From positions 1,550,001 through 1,614,000 of the forward strand of contig NZ_OZ245832.1 of NCBI RefSeq assembly GCF_965228705.1: a stretch of DNA of 64,000 bases, read 5' to 3'. The position numbers were made by a program, and so were the translations under genes. The DNA is from Croceimicrobium sp965228705 (GTDB lineage Bacteria > Bacteroidota > Bacteroidia > Flavobacteriales > Schleiferiaceae). A model generated the notes under the pieces. It worked only from the letters and a program-made list of their open reading frames with translations. It did no database searches and was not told where the DNA came from. Below are positions 63,054 to 64,000 of the stretch, piece by piece (the first letter of the stretch is position 1; every line of letters begins with the position of its first letter).

Positions 63054-64000
63054 ATTTGTGTTTCGAGTTTTTTAAATTCTTCAATAAGCCTTTGGCGAAC
63101 TGAACTATCCTGTTGGGCTTTCTTTACCCTTTTAAAATTTTGATCGAGACTGGGGTTTACCTGAAAAGTATAATCAAAGTGTTTCTGGACATGTTGTGCT
63201 ATTCGTTCTGCTTCCTCCTGGGGTTTTAAAATCAAATCTTCGTAGCGTAGACTAAGGAAATGACGCTTATCCAGTTTTTGGCTTTCTTGATTATAGTATT
63301 TTTTTAAGAAATGTACTTGACCCGCAATTTGCTCGTACACATCTTTGGAAAGAAGTTCACTTACATTGGGAGGACTATAGCTCCACCATTTAGTAATGCC
63401 CTTTTCACCATACTGATTTAATCGCGCTTTATAAATAGATTCAGCTGCATCAAGGTTATTCCGCTCAATATGCACAAACACCACCTTTGGAAGAACCTCG
63501 CATAGCTTCTGCATATGGTAAGAACCAAATATGTTCTTAAACACGGCCCCATTTCCCCAAAGATGTTGCATATTCAAAATACTGGATTTCAAACCTTTCC
63601 AATCTATGTTTTGCTCATCCTCCGCAATAGTTTCCATTGCAGTAAGGGAATCTTTCTTTAACCAGTATCGCCAATAATAACCAAATTCATGAATGTCCGT
63701 TAAATCTGTGGTTCTGGCATATTCACTATTAAAACCCGGTAAATTATCTCTGCCCAGTACCTGATCACTTAATTGGATGCCGGTTAAAGGATTAAGATAA
63801 AACCTGGCGACAAGATTATTGACATAAGACAATTGATAAGCATTAGCTAAAAACTGGGTACATAGCGTAGTTCCACTTCGCGGAGCACCAATCACCATAA
63901 AGATGGGATGCTCTTGTTCCTGAACATCATGATAAAGTTGAGCCTCAAAGGCATTTAAGTAGGAATTAAGCTCTTGAATGAATCCTTCGCTTTGCGCATC
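63050..64000 (-). CDS. sulfotransferase-family protein (5' partial)
   Basis: A PAPS-dependent sulfotransferase-like protein, cut by the right edge. The 5'-phosphosulfate loop GAPRSGTTLC and the 3'-phosphate site VHIERNNLDAAESIYKAR are visible. The frame is open to base 64000, so the Met at 63898 is internal and more sequence lies beyond the window. It probably sulfates a carbohydrate or lipid acceptor. PAPS could come from the CysND/CysC route at the other end of the window. It overlaps the WbqC-like gene by 4 bases. Confidence 0.85.
   Translation of the reverse strand, partial: DAQSEGFIQELNSYLNAFEAQLYHDVQEQEHPIFMVIGAPRSGTTLCTQFLANAYQLSYVNNLVARFYLNPLTGIQLSDQVLGRDNLPGFNSEYARTTDLTDIHEFGYYWRYWLKKDSLTAMETIAEDEQNIDWKGLKSSILNMQHLWGNGAVFKNIFGSYHMQKLCEVLPKVVFVHIERNNLDAAESIYKARLNQYGEKGITKWWSYSPPNVSELLSKDVYEQIAGQVHFLKKYYNQESQKLDKRHFLSLRYEDLILKPQEEAERIAQHVQKHFDYTFQVNPSLDQNFKRVKKAQQDSSVRQRLIEEFKKLETQI

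Noticed and set aside
1..64000. tRNA, rRNA or CRISPR loci
   Set aside because: No cloverleaf-like CCA-ended segments, rRNA-like stretches or repeat-spacer patterns were seen by eye; a dedicated scan was not possible.

Overview
The window looks like a chromosome segment of a Bacteroidota (flavobacteria-like) bacterium. The evidence is several proteins with type IX secretion (T9SS) C-terminal sorting domains, a DUF4834-type small membrane protein, a CarB without the C-terminal regulatory domain, and a promoter matching the Bacteroidota TTG-N17-TAnnTTTG form in front of rpmH. I cannot name family or genus. No rRNA, tRNA or CRISPR array was seen.

Layout. (1) 1-4570: sulfate uptake and activation. 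A SLC13-type permease (cut by the left edge) and cysC run rightward and converge, at a shared terminator, on leftward cysD-cysN. (2) 4723-9156: a rightward aminotransferase, the Wza-like outer-membrane export lipoprotein and a Wzc-like tyrosine kinase with a 12-fold Tyr-Gly tail. They end at a bidirectional terminator. (3) 9241-41324: a leftward run of 29 tightly spaced genes (about 32 kb) that reads as one Wzx/Wzy-dependent capsule or exopolysaccharide locus. It is headed by a winged-helix/nucleotidyltransferase-like regulator with an inverted-repeat candidate operator at its promoter. It encodes routes to UDP-HexNAcA (WbpP/WbpO-like), a dTDP-deoxyamino sugar (RmlA, 2,3-dehydratase, 3-ketoreductase, RffA-like aminotransferase, formyltransferase, WecF-like transferase), UDP-L-FucNAc (FnlA/B/C), GDP-L-fucose (Gmd/Fcl) and UDP-GalA (a frameshifted UDP-glucuronate 4-epimerase). 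It also carries Wzx, Wzy, five GT4 transferases, a PglC-like initiating transferase, an AsnB-like amidotransferase, two deacetylase-like proteins and two ATP-grasp enzymes. (4) 41517-45494: a 61-residue membrane peptide and a T9SS-exported protein gene split by an IS3-family element. Removing the element restores an 851-residue reading frame. (5) 45693-55526: mostly housekeeping (nadC, brkB-like, rpmH, carB, DUF4834) mixed with a smaller glycan group (acyltransferase, GT4, a second flippase, wecB). (6) 55586-64000: a YfhO-like membrane protein, a PIG-L deacetylase, two T9SS cargo proteins, a WbqC-like protein and a sulfotransferase cut by the right edge.

How the genes may work together. The sugar-nucleotide enzymes feed the glycosyltransferases, which build a repeat unit on the lipid started by the PglC-like enzyme. 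Wzx flips it, Wzy polymerises it, and Wzc/Wza control and export the chain. AsnB, the ATP-grasp pair, the formyltransferase and the deacetylase-like proteins could decorate it. The sulfate-activation genes make PAPS, which a sulfotransferase like the one at the right edge could use.

Most notable: the apparent 4-formamido-2,4,6-trideoxyhexose cassette (31850-38260), the IS-split T9SS gene, the single-base frameshift in the epimerase, the paired deacetylase-like and ATP-grasp genes, and the candidate operator at the head of the locus. Family assignments come from motifs recognised by eye; no database search was run.
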